Assembly: GCF_900174485.1 (NCBI RefSeq)
Contig: NZ_LT837803.1
Span: forward strand, 496,001 to 560,000
From: Sterolibacterium denitrificans
GTDB lineage: Bacteria > Pseudomonadota > Gammaproteobacteria > Burkholderiales > Rhodocyclaceae
Direction: 5' to 3'
DNA: 64,000 nucleotides
The position numbers were made by a program, and so were the translations under genes. Positions 32,358-42,644 of this stretch are shown here, in pieces. Every line of letters starts with the position of its first letter. Position 1 is the stretch's first letter. The notes under the pieces were generated by a model. That model saw only the letters and a program-made list of their open reading frames with translations. It was not told where the DNA came from and did not search any database.

Positions 32358-33257
32358 ATGTCTGCGTATTCATTGATGCGGCACAATCCTTACCTGCAAC
32401 TGCATCTGTGCGTCCTGCTGTGGGGTTGCACGGCCATACTCGGCAAGCTGATCACGCTGGCGGCGATACCGCTGGTGTTCTGGCGCGTGCTGATCGTCAG
32501 CCTTTGTCTGGTGTCGTGGCGGCCGCTGTGGCGCCGTCTGGCCGGCGTCCCGCGGCGCGATCTGTGGTTGGCGGCCGGCAATGGCCTGGTCATCACCGTG
32601 CATTGGCTGTTCTTCTACGGCGCGGTGAAGGTGGCGAATGCATCGGTGGCGGCGACCTGCCTGGCCCTGGCGCCGGTGTTTCTGGCCTTGTTCGAGCCGC
32701 TGCTGCTGAAGCGGGCGTTTAACCGCCGCAACCTGTTGATCGGCGTGCTGGCGCTGCCTGGCGTGGCGCTGGTAGTGGGCGGCATTCCGCAGGGGATGCT
32801 CGCCGGCTTCCTGCTCGGCACGCTGGCGGCATTGCTGGCCGCGCTGTTCAGCAGCCTCAACAAAGGACTGGCCGAGCGCATGCCGGCCCTGCCGCTGACC
32901 ATGATCCAGATGGCCAGCGGCACGCTGCTGCTGGCGTTGCTGATTCCGCTCTGGCCGCTGTTCGGCGCTGAGTCGGCGTTCCGCTGGCCGGGTCCGGGTG
33001 ATCTGGGTTGGCTGCTGTTGCTGGCGCTGGCCTGTACCCTGCTGCCCTTTGCCCTGATCGTCATCGTGCTGCGGCGGCTGAGTGCGTTCAGCGTGCAGTT
33101 GGCGGTGAATCTCGAGCCGGTCTATGCCATTGCGCTGGCGGCGCTGTTGCTCGATGAAACGGCTGAATTGCACTGGCCGTTCTATCTGGGCGTGGCGCTG
33201 ATACTCGCCGCGGTGCTGGGGCATGCGGCCTGGCAGCGCCGATGCGCCGAGTGTTGA
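32358..33257 (+). CDS. EamA/DMT-superfamily transporter
   Basis: 299 residues, ten membrane helices in two EamA repeats (LCVLLWGCTAILGKLITLAA at the start; the second repeat from about 155, LAALLAALFSSLNKGLAERM). It ends VNLEPVYAIALAALLLDE, the family-typical last loops. Likely metabolite exporter; substrate unknown. Starts at ATG 32358 or 32376, with weak ribosome sites for both. Confidence 0.85.
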   Translation: MSAYSLMRHNPYLQLHLCVLLWGCTAILGKLITLAAIPLVFWRVLIVSLCLVSWRPLWRRLAGVPRRDLWLAAGNGLVITVHWLFFYGAVKVANASVAATCLALAPVFLALFEPLLLKRAFNRRNLLIGVLALPGVALVVGGIPQGMLAGFLLGTLAALLAALFSSLNKGLAERMPALPLTMIQMASGTLLLALLIPLWPLFGAESAFRWPGPGDLGWLLLLALACTLLPFALIVIVLRRLSAFSVQLAVNLEPVYAIALAALLLDETAELHWPFYLGVALILAAVLGHAAWQRRCAEC

Positions 33258-33283
33258 GTGCCGATTGCTGAGCGCCGGATGGC

Positions 33284-34423
33284 ATGAGCACGCGCTGCAT
33301 CGCCCATCTCGACATGGATGCCTATTACGCTTCCGTCGAGCTGCTGCGTTACCCGCAATTGCGCGGTCTGCCGGTGGCGGTGGGCGGGCGCGGCGAGCAT
33401 CGACCGCAGCAGCTGCCCGATGGGCATTGGCAATATGCGCGGCTGCGCGATTACGTCGGCCGCGGCGTGCTGACCACGGCCAGCTATGAAGCCCGCGCGC
33501 TGGGTCTGCATTCCGGCATGGGCACCATGAAGGCGGCGCGCCTGGCGCCCGAGGCCATCCTGTTGCCGGCGGATTTCAGCGCCTATCGTCACTACTCGCG
33601 GCTGTTCAAGGCGGCGGTGCGGCAGATCGCGCCCTTGATCGAGGATCGCGGCATCGACGAGATCTATATCGATCTGACGGCATTGAGCGCGAGCGAATCC
33701 GCCGGATCGTTGGCGCGGCGCATCAAGGCGGCGGTGCGCGAGGCTACCGGCCTGAGCTGTTCGATCGGCATCGCGCCCAACAAGTTGCTGGCCAAGCTCT
33801 GTTCCGAGCTGGACAAGCCCGACGGCATTACCTTGCTCGAAATGAGCGAGCTGCCGACACGCATCTGGCCATTGCCGGTCGGGCGCATCAACGGCATCGG
33901 GCCGAAAGCGGCGGCGCGTCTGGCCGGGCTGGGCATACAGCGCATCGGGCAACTGGCGGCGGCTGATCCGGCCGGGTTGGTGGCACAGTTTGGCCGCAGC
34001 CAGGGGCGCTGGCTGCACGAGGTTGCCAACGGTATCGACGCGCGGCCAGTGCAGACCGAGGGCGAACCCAAGTCGTTCAGCCGCGAAACGACTTTCGAGC
34101 GCGATCTGCATGCGCGTGAGGATCGCGGCGAGCTGGGCGCCATCTTCACCGCGCTTTGCCGCCAGCTCGCCGCCGATCTGGCGCGTCATCGGGTGCTTGG
34201 CCGCACCGTGGGCATCAAACTGCGTTTCGACGACTTCCGCACGGTGACGCGCGATCTCAGTCTGCCTGTCGCCACCGCCGATGCCGCCGCCATTCGCCAG
34301 GCCGCCGGCCTGTGCCTCAAGCGCGTACCGCTGGAGCGCCGGCTGCGGTTGCTGGGGGTGCGCATGGGCAGCCTCCAGTCCACCGACAGGCCGCAGGCCG
34401 AGTTGCCGTTGCTGAATGAGTGA
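33284..34423 (+). CDS. dinB: DNA polymerase IV (Y family)
   Basis: 379 residues. Catalytic acids: Asp10 and Asp12 in HLDMDAYYASVE and Asp125-Glu126 in GIDEIYIDLT. The little finger domain follows residue 245. The C-terminal QAELPLLNE is a beta-clamp binding motif. Compared with E. coli DinB there is an insert of about 20 residues around 38-58 (HRPQQLPDGHWQYARLRDYV) in the fingers. Translesion synthesis; usually SOS controlled, but I see no LexA box in the short spacer before it. Confidence 0.95.
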   Translation: MSTRCIAHLDMDAYYASVELLRYPQLRGLPVAVGGRGEHRPQQLPDGHWQYARLRDYVGRGVLTTASYEARALGLHSGMGTMKAARLAPEAILLPADFSAYRHYSRLFKAAVRQIAPLIEDRGIDEIYIDLTALSASESAGSLARRIKAAVREATGLSCSIGIAPNKLLAKLCSELDKPDGITLLEMSELPTRIWPLPVGRINGIGPKAAARLAGLGIQRIGQLAAADPAGLVAQFGRSQGRWLHEVANGIDARPVQTEGEPKSFSRETTFERDLHAREDRGELGAIFTALCRQLAADLARHRVLGRTVGIKLRFDDFRTVTRDLSLPVATADAAAIRQAAGLCLKRVPLERRLRLLGVRMGSLQSTDRPQAELPLLNE

Positions 34424-34462
34424 GAACGCGTTCCGGAGCGTGCCGGGTACCGGGTGGATCGA

Positions 34463-35311
34463 TCAACGCCCCGGGCGCATCGCCCGCAGTCGCGCCACGC
34501 GCTCCTCGGTGGCCGGGTGGGTTGCGAACAGCCCGGCCATGCCGCGTCCGGAGAGCGGATTCATGATCATCATCTGGGCGGTTTCCGGATGGGCTTCGGC
34601 GCTCATCATCGGCACGCCGCGCGCATGGGCGTCGATTTTCACCAGCGCATCGGCCAGCGCATCGGGGTCGCCGCAGAATTCGGCGCCGCCGCGATCGGCT
34701 TCGAACTCGCGGGCGCGCGAGATCGCCATCTGGATGAGGGCCGCAGCCATGGGCGCGAGCAGGGCGACGAGGAGGCCGACGATGGGGTGCGAGCGGCCTC
34801 CCGAGCCGCGGCCGCCGAAGAGCAGGGCGAAGTTGGCAAGCGCTGAAATGGCGCCGGCCATGGTCGCGGCGATGGTGGAAATCAGGATGTCGCGATGCTG
34901 GACATGGGCCATTTCATGCGCCATCACGCCGCGCAGCTCGCGCTCGGTGAGCATCTGCAGGATGCCGCGGGTGGCGGCCACGGCCGCATGTCGCGGATTG
35001 CGCCCGGTGGCAAAGGCGTTGGGCTGGGCTTCGTCGATGATGTAGACGCGCGGCATCGGCATGCCGGCGCGCTGGGCGATGTCCCTGACGATGCCGTAGA
35101 GATAGGGCGAAGTGCCGGCGTCGACTTCCCGGGCCTTGTACATCTTCAGCACCATCTTGTCGGAGAACCAATAGGCGAAGACGTTCATGCCGCCGCCGAC
35201 GAGCAGCGCCAGCAGCATGCCGGATTGCCCACCGATGGCCGCGCCGATCATGCCGAAGAGGGCGACGATGGCGGCCATCAGGATGGTGGTCTTGAGCCAG
35301 TTGCTGAACAT
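34463..35311 (-). CDS. htpX: Membrane zinc metalloprotease HtpX
   Basis: 282 residues. Two N-terminal membrane helices, zinc motif HEMAHVQH (His132, Glu133, His136), third ligand in REFEADRGG near 205, and a further hydrophobic hairpin between. It degrades misfolded inner-membrane proteins with FtsH. It shares its strand with fmt and def, which precede it, a common betaproteobacterial order. Confidence 0.96.
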   Translation of the reverse strand: MFSNWLKTTILMAAIVALFGMIGAAIGGQSGMLLALLVGGGMNVFAYWFSDKMVLKMYKAREVDAGTSPYLYGIVRDIAQRAGMPMPRVYIIDEAQPNAFATGRNPRHAAVAATRGILQMLTERELRGVMAHEMAHVQHRDILISTIAATMAGAISALANFALLFGGRGSGGRSHPIVGLLVALLAPMAAALIQMAISRAREFEADRGGAEFCGDPDALADALVKIDAHARGVPMMSAEAHPETAQMMIMNPLSGRGMAGLFATHPATEERVARLRAMRPGR

Positions 35312-35381
35312 TTTTCAGTGCAGTGCAGTGAGGAAGGAGGGACGGCGGTTAGATGGCGTCAGCCGGAGAAAATTCAAGCCG

Positions 35382-36350
35382 TCAGTCAGTGTCGGCGTGG
35401 AAGCGGGCGCCGGGAGGCAGCGCAAAGCCGGCGAGGAATTCGCGCGCGGGCAGGCGTTTGCCGCCGGATTTTTGCAGTTCTTCCAGACGCAGATTGCCGC
35501 TCCCGCAGGCCACGACCACGCCGGCGGCGTCCGCGGAAAGGATGCTGCCGGGCGGTGGCTGTTCAGTTGCAGCCGCAGCCGCAACCGTATCGGCGGCCAG
35601 CGCTTCGGCGCGCCAGATTTTCAGGGTGCTGTCATCGATCCGGGCAGTGGCTCCCGGAAAAGGATCGAAGGCCCGGATCTGACGCGCGAGGGTTTCCGCC
35701 GCTTGCCGCCAGTCGAGCGCGGCTTCGCTTTTCAGGATCTTGGCGGCGTAAGTCACGCCTGCTTCGGGTTGGGGCGTGGGCGCCAGCGCGTCGAGGTCGG
35801 CCAGGGCCTGGGTGATGAGCCGGGCGCCTTGCGCGGCGAGCTTGTCATGCAGGCTCGCCGCCGTGTCGTCGGCCGCGATGGGCAGGGATTCGCGCAGCAG
35901 CATGGCGCCGGTATCCAGCCCGGCATCCATCTGCATCAGGGTGATGCCGGTTTGCGCATCGCCGGCTTCGATGGCGCGCTGGATGGGGGCTGCGCCGCGC
36001 CAGCGCGGCAGCAGCGAGGCATGGATGTTCAGGCAGCCGCGCGGCGGCAGATCGAGCACGGCCGGCGGCAGGATCAGGCCGTAGGCAGCGACCACCATCA
36101 GTTCGGCGCCGGCCGCCACCGCCGCGCGGATGGGTTCATGGCTGGCGGGGTCTTTCAGACGCTCGGGCTGGTAGATGCTCAGGCCATGCGCCAGCGCGAG
36201 GGTTTTCACCGCACTGGGCGTCGGTTGCATGCCGCGTCCTGCCGGCCGATCGGGCTGAGTGAGCACTAACGTCACTTCATGTCCGGCGGCCAGGATGGCG
36301 GTCAGGGCCGCAGCGGCGAACGCCGGCGTGCCGGCGTAGATCAGTTTCAT
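35382..36350 (-). CDS. fmt: Methionyl-tRNA formyltransferase
   Basis: 322 residues. The active site Asn108, His110 and Asp146 sits in [20 protein letters not shown] and MDAGLDTG. It formylates initiator Met-tRNA with 10-formyl-THF. The ATG overlaps the def stop by one base (TGATG), giving translational coupling. Confidence 0.97.
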   Translation of the reverse strand: MKLIYAGTPAFAAAALTAILAAGHEVTLVLTQPDRPAGRGMQPTPSAVKTLALAHGLSIYQPERLKDPASHEPIRAAVAAGAELMVVAAYGLILPPAVLDLPPRGCLNIHASLLPRWRGAAPIQRAIEAGDAQTGITLMQMDAGLDTGAMLLRESLPIAADDTAASLHDKLAAQGARLITQALADLDALAPTPQPEAGVTYAAKILKSEAALDWRQAAETLARQIRAFDPFPGATARIDDSTLKIWRAEALAADTVAAAAATEQPPPGSILSADAAGVVVACGSGNLRLEELQKSGGKRLPAREFLAGFALPPGARFHADTD

Positions 36351-36871
36351 CAGGCGATCACGCGCTCATGGTGCTTGACGCGCTGCTGCTTGTTGAGCCG
36401 GGTCTTGATGCGCTCCTGCTTCAAACGCGAGAGATATTCGACGAATACCTTGCCGTCCAGATGATCCAGTTCGTGCTGGATGCACACCGCCAGCAGGCCG
36501 TCGGCCGCCAGCTCGAAGGTCTCGCCGGCGAGATTCTGCGCGCGCACGCGCACTTCGGCCGCGCGGACCACCGTCTCATACACGCCGGGCACCGACAGGC
36601 AGCCTTCCTCGCCTTCGCATTCGCCGGAACGTTCGAGGATTTCCGGATTGATGAGAGTCAGCAATTGGTTCTTTTCTTCGCTGACGTCGATCACCACCAG
36701 ACGCACGTGGCGGTCGACCTGGGTGGCGGCCAGGCCGATGCCGGGGGCGGCATACATGGTCTCGGCCATGTCGGCTGCCAACTGACGGATGCCGTCATCA
36801 ACGCGCTCGATCTGCCGCGCCTTGATGTGCAGGCGCGGATCGGGATAGCTGAGTATGGGAAGAAGTGCCAT
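36350..36871 (-). CDS. def: Peptide deformylase
   Basis: 173 residues with the three metal motifs: GIGLAATQ (44-51), EGCLSVP (Cys91) and QHELDHLDG (His133, His137). Removes the N-formyl group from new proteins, the partner reaction of fmt. Confidence 0.97.
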   Translation of the reverse strand: MALLPILSYPDPRLHIKARQIERVDDGIRQLAADMAETMYAAPGIGLAATQVDRHVRLVVIDVSEEKNQLLTLINPEILERSGECEGEEGCLSVPGVYETVVRAAEVRVRAQNLAGETFELAADGLLAVCIQHELDHLDGKVFVEYLSRLKQERIKTRLNKQQRVKHHERVIA

Positions 36872-36966
36872 GGCGAGTCCGTGAAATATTTTCCGATGAG
36901 TGTTGCCGAATTAGGCTATTGGATGCAGAATTTAATATGAATCATCAATTGTGCGGTATGCGTGTA

Positions 36967-36990
36967 CGCATATATATGCGTATATATGCG
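36967..36990. promoter_or_regulatory. AT-rich palindromic tract between def and the LysM gene
   Basis: Perfect 14-bp palindrome CGCATATATATGCG followed by a second half unit TATATATGCG. It lies in the 181-bp divergent spacer and is the most AT-rich point around. It could be a regulator site or open-complex region for either gene. Confidence 0.35.
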
Positions 36991-37052
36991 TGCGGCGGGG
37001 CATATTGCTCGATCGCGACCTTGGTTCGCGGCTTCTTACGAAGGGTGCCACA

Positions 37053-38171
37053 ATGACTGTGACCACGAAAACAAGAATTATATCTGTGCTGTTACTGGCT
37101 TATTCAAGCCTGACCCTCGGTTTGGCCAGCCCGGCGGCGCTGGCGCAGTCTCAATCTCAACTTCAATCTCAATCGGCCGAAGCGGCGGCTGCCACCCAGG
37201 GCAATGTGCTGGAGCTTGCCGAGAACGCGCCGGATCGTCATGTCGTGGTGCGGGGCGATACGCTGTGGGGCATCTCCGGCATGTTCCTCAAGCAGCCCTG
37301 GCGCTGGCCGGAAATCTGGCGTCTGAACAAGGCGCAGATCAAGGATCCGCACTGGATCTATCCGGGCCAGATCGTCTATCTCGATCGCAGTGGCGACCAG
37401 CCGCGGCTGCGCATCGGCACGCCGGTGGCTTCCGGCCCGGCGAAAGTCTCGCCCAAGGTGTATGCGGAAGACAACCTGGCCGCCATTCCGAGCATTCCGC
37501 AGAAGATCATCGAGCCCTTTCTGGTCCAGCCCAGGGTGATCGAGGCCGGCCAGCTCGACGGCGCGCCGCGCATCGTCGCCACCCAGGAAGACCGGGTGGT
37601 GGTCGGCACGGGCGATCTGGCCTATGTGACGGGATTGCAGAGCAAGCAGCCCAACTGGCTGATCTATCGTCCCGGTCAGGCGCTGATCGATCCGGAAGAT
37701 GGCCAGGTGCTGGGTTATGAGGCGTTTTATCTCGGCAGCGCGCGACTGGTGCGCGAGGGTGAGCCGGCCACGCTGGAAATCACCCGGGTCGCTCAGGAAA
37801 TCATGCGCGACGACCGGATCGTGCCGGCTCCGCTGCCCGAACTCATCAATTATGTGCCGCATGCACCGGAGGTGCCAATCAGGAGCCACGTGATGTCGGT
37901 ATATGGCGGTGTGGCCGAGGGCGCGAGTTATTCCATCGTGACGCTGTCGCGCGGGGCCCTCGAAGGCATGGAAGTAGGGCATGTGCTGGCGCTGTCGCGT
38001 ACCGGTGCGCGGGTCATGAACCGCTTCCAGGATCAGCAGGAAAGCTACCAGTTGCCGGATGAGCGCTATGGCCTGGCCTTCGTCTTCCGGGTCTTCGAGC
38101 ACGTTGCCTACGCGCTGGTGATGAACGTCAACCGGCCGGTGATCGTCGGCGATCTGGCGGCCACGCCATAA
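37053..38171 (+). CDS. LysM-domain protein upstream of dprA
   Basis: 372 residues. Signal peptide (VLLLAYSSLTLGLASPAALA), a Gln/Ser repeat (QSQSQLQSQS), then a LysM module (about 58-110: HVVVRGDTLWGISGMFLKQP ... WIYPGQIVYL). The long C-terminal part is conserved beside dprA in betaproteobacteria and probably periplasmic, bound to peptidoglycan. The start ATG 37053 has GAAGGG upstream. Confidence 0.9.
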   Translation: MTVTTKTRIISVLLLAYSSLTLGLASPAALAQSQSQLQSQSAEAAAATQGNVLELAENAPDRHVVVRGDTLWGISGMFLKQPWRWPEIWRLNKAQIKDPHWIYPGQIVYLDRSGDQPRLRIGTPVASGPAKVSPKVYAEDNLAAIPSIPQKIIEPFLVQPRVIEAGQLDGAPRIVATQEDRVVVGTGDLAYVTGLQSKQPNWLIYRPGQALIDPEDGQVLGYEAFYLGSARLVREGEPATLEITRVAQEIMRDDRIVPAPLPELINYVPHAPEVPIRSHVMSVYGGVAEGASYSIVTLSRGALEGMEVGHVLALSRTGARVMNRFQDQQESYQLPDERYGLAFVFRVFEHVAYALVMNVNRPVIVGDLAATP

Positions 38172-38200
38172 GGACCGAGACCGCCAGGGCAACAGCAAGC

Positions 38201-39346
38201 ATGACCGCGCCCGACGCGGAACTGGCCGACTGGCTGCGGCTGGCGCTGACGCCGGGCATCGGCGGTGAAACCCAGCGCAGCCTGCTGGCCGCCTTCGGTC
38301 TGCCCGCCCATGTCTTTGCCAGCAGCCTGAGCGCCCTGCGGGGTGTCGTCGGCGCGCCGCGCGCCGAGCGCCTGCTGCACAGCGATGCCGGGATCGAGAC
38401 ACAGATCGCCACCGCGCTGGCCTGGGCGACCGAGCCGGGCAATCACATCCTGACGCTGGCCGATGCGGAATATCCGCAAGCCCTGCTCGCCAGCGCCGAT
38501 CCGCCGATACTGCTGTATGCCAAGGGGCGCTGCGAGCTGCTCAACCGCCCGGCGCTGGCCATCGTCGGCAGTCGCAACGCCACGCCGCAGGGCGAGGCGA
38601 ATGCCGCCGCCTTTGCCGCCAGCTTCGCGGCCGCCGGTCTGACGGTGGTCAGCGGCATGGCTCTGGGCATCGACCGCGCTGCCCATCAGGGCGCCCTGAC
38701 GGCCAAGGGAGAGGCTGCCGGCTCGACCATCGCCGTCATCGGCACGGGCGCCGATCGCATCTATCCGGCGCGCAATCGTGAACTGGCGCGGCAGATCGCC
38801 GTGGAAGGCCTCATCATCAGCGAGTTTCCGCTCGATACGCCGGCGCTGTCCGGCAACTTTCCGCGTCGCAACCGCATCATCGCCGGTCTTGCCCAGGGCT
38901 GTCTGGTGGTCGAGGCGGCGGCACGCAGCGGTTCGCTGATTACCGCGCGGCTGGCGGCCGAGGCCGGGCGCGAGGTGTTCGCCATTCCCGGTTCCATCCA
39001 TTCGCCGCTGGCCAAGGGCTGTCACCAGTTGATCAAGCAGGGCGCCAAGCTGGTCGAGTCGGCGCAGGATGTGCTTGAGGAACTGGCCTGGCAGACCCAG
39101 GCGGCGCCAGTCGCCGTCAGCCCTGCCGCAGTGCCTGAAACGGGCAGCTTGCCGGAGGATGGCGCGGATGCCGCCGCCACGGCAAACCTGCTGGATTGCC
39201 TAGGATACGATCCTTGCGCGCTGGACGTCCTGGCCGAGCGCAGCGGCTTGACGGCCGATGCGCTTCTTGCCATGCTGCTGCGACTCGAACTCGACGGCCG
39301 GATTGCCAGCCTGCCCGGCGGCCGTTACCAGCGTCTGACGAAATAG
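38201..39346 (+). CDS. dprA: DNA-processing protein DprA/Smf
   Basis: 381 residues. Rossmann-like DprA core with AIVGSRNATPQGE, SGMALGIDRAAHQGAL, GTGADRIYPARN, FPRRNRIIAGL and SGSLITARLA; N-terminal SAM-like region and C-terminal winged-helix domain (about 310-381). Loads RecA on incoming single-stranded DNA in transformation. Confidence 0.96.
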   Translation: MTAPDAELADWLRLALTPGIGGETQRSLLAAFGLPAHVFASSLSALRGVVGAPRAERLLHSDAGIETQIATALAWATEPGNHILTLADAEYPQALLASADPPILLYAKGRCELLNRPALAIVGSRNATPQGEANAAAFAASFAAAGLTVVSGMALGIDRAAHQGALTAKGEAAGSTIAVIGTGADRIYPARNRELARQIAVEGLIISEFPLDTPALSGNFPRRNRIIAGLAQGCLVVEAAARSGSLITARLAAEAGREVFAIPGSIHSPLAKGCHQLIKQGAKLVESAQDVLEELAWQTQAAPVAVSPAAVPETGSLPEDGADAAATANLLDCLGYDPCALDVLAERSGLTADALLAMLLRLELDGRIASLPGGRYQRLTK

Positions 39347-39388
39347 CGTTCGCGGCAATACCCATCAATCCTTCGACAAGTCAGAAAC

Positions 39389-39871
39389 ATGTTCGACGTC
39401 CTCGTGTACCTCTTCGAAATGTATGCCCAGCCTGGCGTCTTTCCGGCTTCGGGCGTGCTGATGCGCAAGCTGTCTGCGGTCGGTTTCGAGCAGAAAGATA
39501 TTTCGGCGGCCCTCGAATGGCTGTCCGGCCTGGAAAACCTGGCCGAGGAAGATTACCGTCATCATCGTCTGGTCGGCGCGCAGGACGTGCGGCCCATGCG
39601 CATCTACTGCGAGCGGGAAATGGCCAGGCTGCCGGCCGAGTGCCGCGGTTTTCTGGGTTTCCTCGAAGATGCCGGCGCGATCGACGGCGTGCTGCGTGAA
39701 ATGATCATCGAGCGCGCCATGGTCTTGCGCGATCCCGGCGTGCCGCTGGCCAAGCTGAAAATCATCGTGCTGATGGTGCTGTGGCGCCGCCATCCAGCGA
39801 TGGAATCGCTCGACACCCTGCTGCTCGAAGAGCTGTTGTCCACCGAAGACGGCTTGCCCGTCCTGCACTGA
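39389..39871 (+). CDS. smg: Smg-family protein (DUF494)
   Basis: 160 residues, MFDVLVYLFEMY start and conserved RIYCEREMARL / CRGFLGFLEDAG segments of the Smg family. Always found next to dprA and often topA/topB in beta- and gammaproteobacteria; molecular role unknown. Confidence 0.94.
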   Translation: MFDVLVYLFEMYAQPGVFPASGVLMRKLSAVGFEQKDISAALEWLSGLENLAEEDYRHHRLVGAQDVRPMRIYCEREMARLPAECRGFLGFLEDAGAIDGVLREMIIERAMVLRDPGVPLAKLKIIVLMVLWRRHPAMESLDTLLLEELLSTEDGLPVLH

Positions 39872-39961
39872 CGCGGCGTTGCCTGACGCTGCGGCTTGCC
39901 AGTGGCTGTCGGGTGCGCTTATGATGCCGCGCTTCTACCGGCCCGAATTACCACACCGCCC

Positions 39962-42571
39962 ATGAGCAAACAGTTGATCATCGCCGAAAAACCCTCCGTC
40001 GCCCAGGACATCGCCCGGGCGCTGGGTGGTTTCACCAAGCAAGGCGAGTACTTCGAAAGCGAGCAGTACGTGCTTTCCTCGGCCATCGGCCATCTGCTCG
40101 AACTGACGGTGCCGGAGGAATACGAAGTCAAGCGCGGCAAATGGTCGTTCGCCCATCTGCCGGTGATTCCGCCGCACTTCACGCTGAATCCGATCGAGAA
40201 GACGGCCGATCGCCTCAAGCTGCTCACCCGCCTGATCAAGCGCAAGGACGTGACCGGCCTGGTCAACGCCTGCGACGCGGGCCGCGAGGGCGAACTGATC
40301 TTCCGCTACGTCGCGCAGCATGCCAAAACCGACAAGCCGGTGCGTCGCCTGTGGCTGCAGTCGATGACCCAGGGCGCGATCCGCGACGGCTTCGCCCACC
40401 TGCGCAGCGACCAGGAAATGCTGCCGCTGGCCGACGCCGCGCGCTGCCGTTCCGAGGCCGACTGGCTGATCGGCATCAACGGCACGCGCGCCATGACGGC
40501 CTTCAACTCGAAGGAAGGCGGCTTCCACAAGACGCCGGTCGGCCGCGTGCAGACGCCGACGCTGGCCATCCTCGTCGAGCGCGAGGAAAAGATCCGCAAC
40601 TTCCAGCCGCGCGACTACTGGGAAGTCGAGGGCGAATTCGGCGCCGTCGCCGGCGCCTATCGCGGCCGCTGGTTCGACGAGAAATTCAAGAAAAGCGACG
40701 ACGAGCACGCCCGCGCCGAGCGCCTGTGGGACAAGGCGCGCGCCGAAGCGATCCGCCAGAAGTGCCTCGGCAAGCACGGCACGGTCGAGGAAGAAAGCAA
40801 GCCGGCGACGCAGCTCGCACCCCAGCTCTTCGACCTGACCTCGCTGCAGCGCGAGGCCAACGGCCGTTTCGGCTTTTCCGCCAAGGCCACCCTGGGCCTG
40901 GCGCAGGCGCTTTACGAAAAGCACAAGGTGCTGACCTACCCGCGTACCGATTCGCGCTGCCTGCCCGAGGACTACATCGCCAACGTCAAGGAGACGCTGG
41001 CGGTCTTCGGCGAGCGCAATTACGCGACGTTTGCCGGGCAGATTCTCCGCAACGGCTGGGTGCATCCGAACAAGCGCATCTTCAACAACGCCAAGATCAG
41101 CGACCACTTCGCCATCGTGCCGACGGCGCAGGCGCCCAAGCACCTGTCCGAGCCCGAACAGAAGCTCTACGATCTGGTCGTCAAGCGCTTCCTGGCGATC
41201 TTCTATCCGGCCGCCGAATACAACGTCACCACGCGCATCACCCGCGTCGAGGGCGAACCGTTCAAGAGCGAAGGCAAAGTGCTGGTCATACCCGGCTGGC
41301 TCGCCGTCTATGGCAAGGAAGCCCAGGTCGATGCCGACGAGAAAGGCGAAAAGGGCGAGAAGGGTGAAAAAAGCGGCGGCCAGCAACTGGTGCCGGTGCA
41401 GAAGGGCGAGCGCGTCTGGAGCAACGACGTCGAAGTCAAGGCGCTGGCCACCAAGCCGCCGCCGCGTTTCTCCGAAGCCACGCTGCTCTCCGCCATGGAA
41501 GGCGCGGGCAAGCTGGTCGACGACGAGGAACTGCGCGAAGCCATGTCGGCGCGTGGCCTCGGCACGCCGGCGACGCGCGCGGCGACCATCGAAGGTCTGA
41601 TCCAGGAAGAATACATCCACCGCAACGGCCGCGAACTGCAGCCGACCGCCAAGGCTTTTTCGCTGCTCTTCGTGCTGTCCAGGCTGGGTGTCGACGAACT
41701 GCGTTCGCCGGAGCTCACCGGCCATTGGGAATACAAGCTCAAGCAGATGGAAGGCGGTCAGCTTGCGCGCGGCGAGTTCATGAAGCACATCATGGACCAG
41801 ACGCAGGAAATGGTCGACCGCATCAAGAACGGCGAATTCCCCGACGAAGCCTTCAGCACGCTGAAAGCGCCCTGCCCGAAATGCGGCGGCGTGATCCAGG
41901 AAAACTACAAGAAGTTCCAGTGCAAGTCCTGCGACTTTGCGCTGTGGAAGGTCGTCGCCAGCCGCCAGTACGAACCCGAGGAAGTCGAAGAACTGCTGAC
42001 CAAACGCACCATCGGTCCGCTGCAGGGCTTCCGCAGCAAGATGGGCCGGCCGTTCGCCGCTGTCATCAAGCTGAACGACGAGCATCAGCCTGAATTCGAT
42101 TTCGGCAACAGCGACGCCGAAGGCGAGGAACCCGATTTCAGCGGGCAGGAGCCACTGGGCGCTTGCCCCAAATGCGCCGGCCGGGTGTTCGAGGGGCCGA
42201 TGGCCTATGTCTGCGAAAAATCCGTCGGTGCGATGAAAAGCTGCGATTTCCGCTCGGGCAAGATCATCCTGCAGCAACCCATCGAGCGCGAACAGATGCG
42301 GAAGCTGCTGGAAACCGGCAGGACCGATCTGCTCAAGGACTTCGTTTCGTCCCGTACCCGCCGCAAGTTTTCGGCCTATCTGGTGCGCGGCAAGGATGGC
42401 AAGGTCGGCTTCGAGTTCGAGGCGCGGGCACCGAAGGCAGCAACCGCCAAGACTGCTGCTGCGGCAGCAGTGGATGGTGCAGATGGTGCGGCACCGCCGG
42501 CCAAGGCCAAGACGGCTAAGACTGCCAAGGTAGCCAAGACCACCAGAGTGGCTGCCAAGAAGAAAGCCTGA
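39962..42571 (+). CDS. topB: DNA topoisomerase III
   Basis: 869 residues of type IA topoisomerase. TOPRIM domain from MSKQLIIAEKPSVAQDIARA; catalytic Tyr326 in LTYPRTDSR. Two C-terminal zinc-finger segments (CPKCGGVIQ ... CKSCDF and CPKCAGRVF ... CDFRSGK) and a basic Lys/Ala/Thr tail. A charged insert KGEKGEKGEKSGG sits near residue 460. The start ATG 39962 is within the spacer after smg; earlier in-frame codons look non-coding. Confidence 0.95.
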   Translation: MSKQLIIAEKPSVAQDIARALGGFTKQGEYFESEQYVLSSAIGHLLELTVPEEYEVKRGKWSFAHLPVIPPHFTLNPIEKTADRLKLLTRLIKRKDVTGLVNACDAGREGELIFRYVAQHAKTDKPVRRLWLQSMTQGAIRDGFAHLRSDQEMLPLADAARCRSEADWLIGINGTRAMTAFNSKEGGFHKTPVGRVQTPTLAILVEREEKIRNFQPRDYWEVEGEFGAVAGAYRGRWFDEKFKKSDDEHARAERLWDKARAEAIRQKCLGKHGTVEEESKPATQLAPQLFDLTSLQREANGRFGFSAKATLGLAQALYEKHKVLTYPRTDSRCLPEDYIANVKETLAVFGERNYATFAGQILRNGWVHPNKRIFNNAKISDHFAIVPTAQAPKHLSEPEQKLYDLVVKRFLAIFYPAAEYNVTTRITRVEGEPFKSEGKVLVIPGWLAVYGKEAQVDADEKGEKGEKGEKSGGQQLVPVQKGERVWSNDVEVKALATKPPPRFSEATLLSAMEGAGKLVDDEELREAMSARGLGTPATRAATIEGLIQEEYIHRNGRELQPTAKAFSLLFVLSRLGVDELRSPELTGHWEYKLKQMEGGQLARGEFMKHIMDQTQEMVDRIKNGEFPDEAFSTLKAPCPKCGGVIQENYKKFQCKSCDFALWKVVASRQYEPEEVEELLTKRTIGPLQGFRSKMGRPFAAVIKLNDEHQPEFDFGNSDAEGEEPDFSGQEPLGACPKCAGRVFEGPMAYVCEKSVGAMKSCDFRSGKIILQQPIEREQMRKLLETGRTDLLKDFVSSRTRRKFSAYLVRGKDGKVGFEFEARAPKAATAKTAAAAAVDGADGAAPPAKAKTAKTAKVAKTTRVAAKKKA

Positions 42572-42644
42572 GGATCAGAGTTGTCTTGGTGGAGCGCCGA
42601 TGCCGGGATTTCGTCTCGGTGGGTGCCCGACGAAGCGCGCATCA

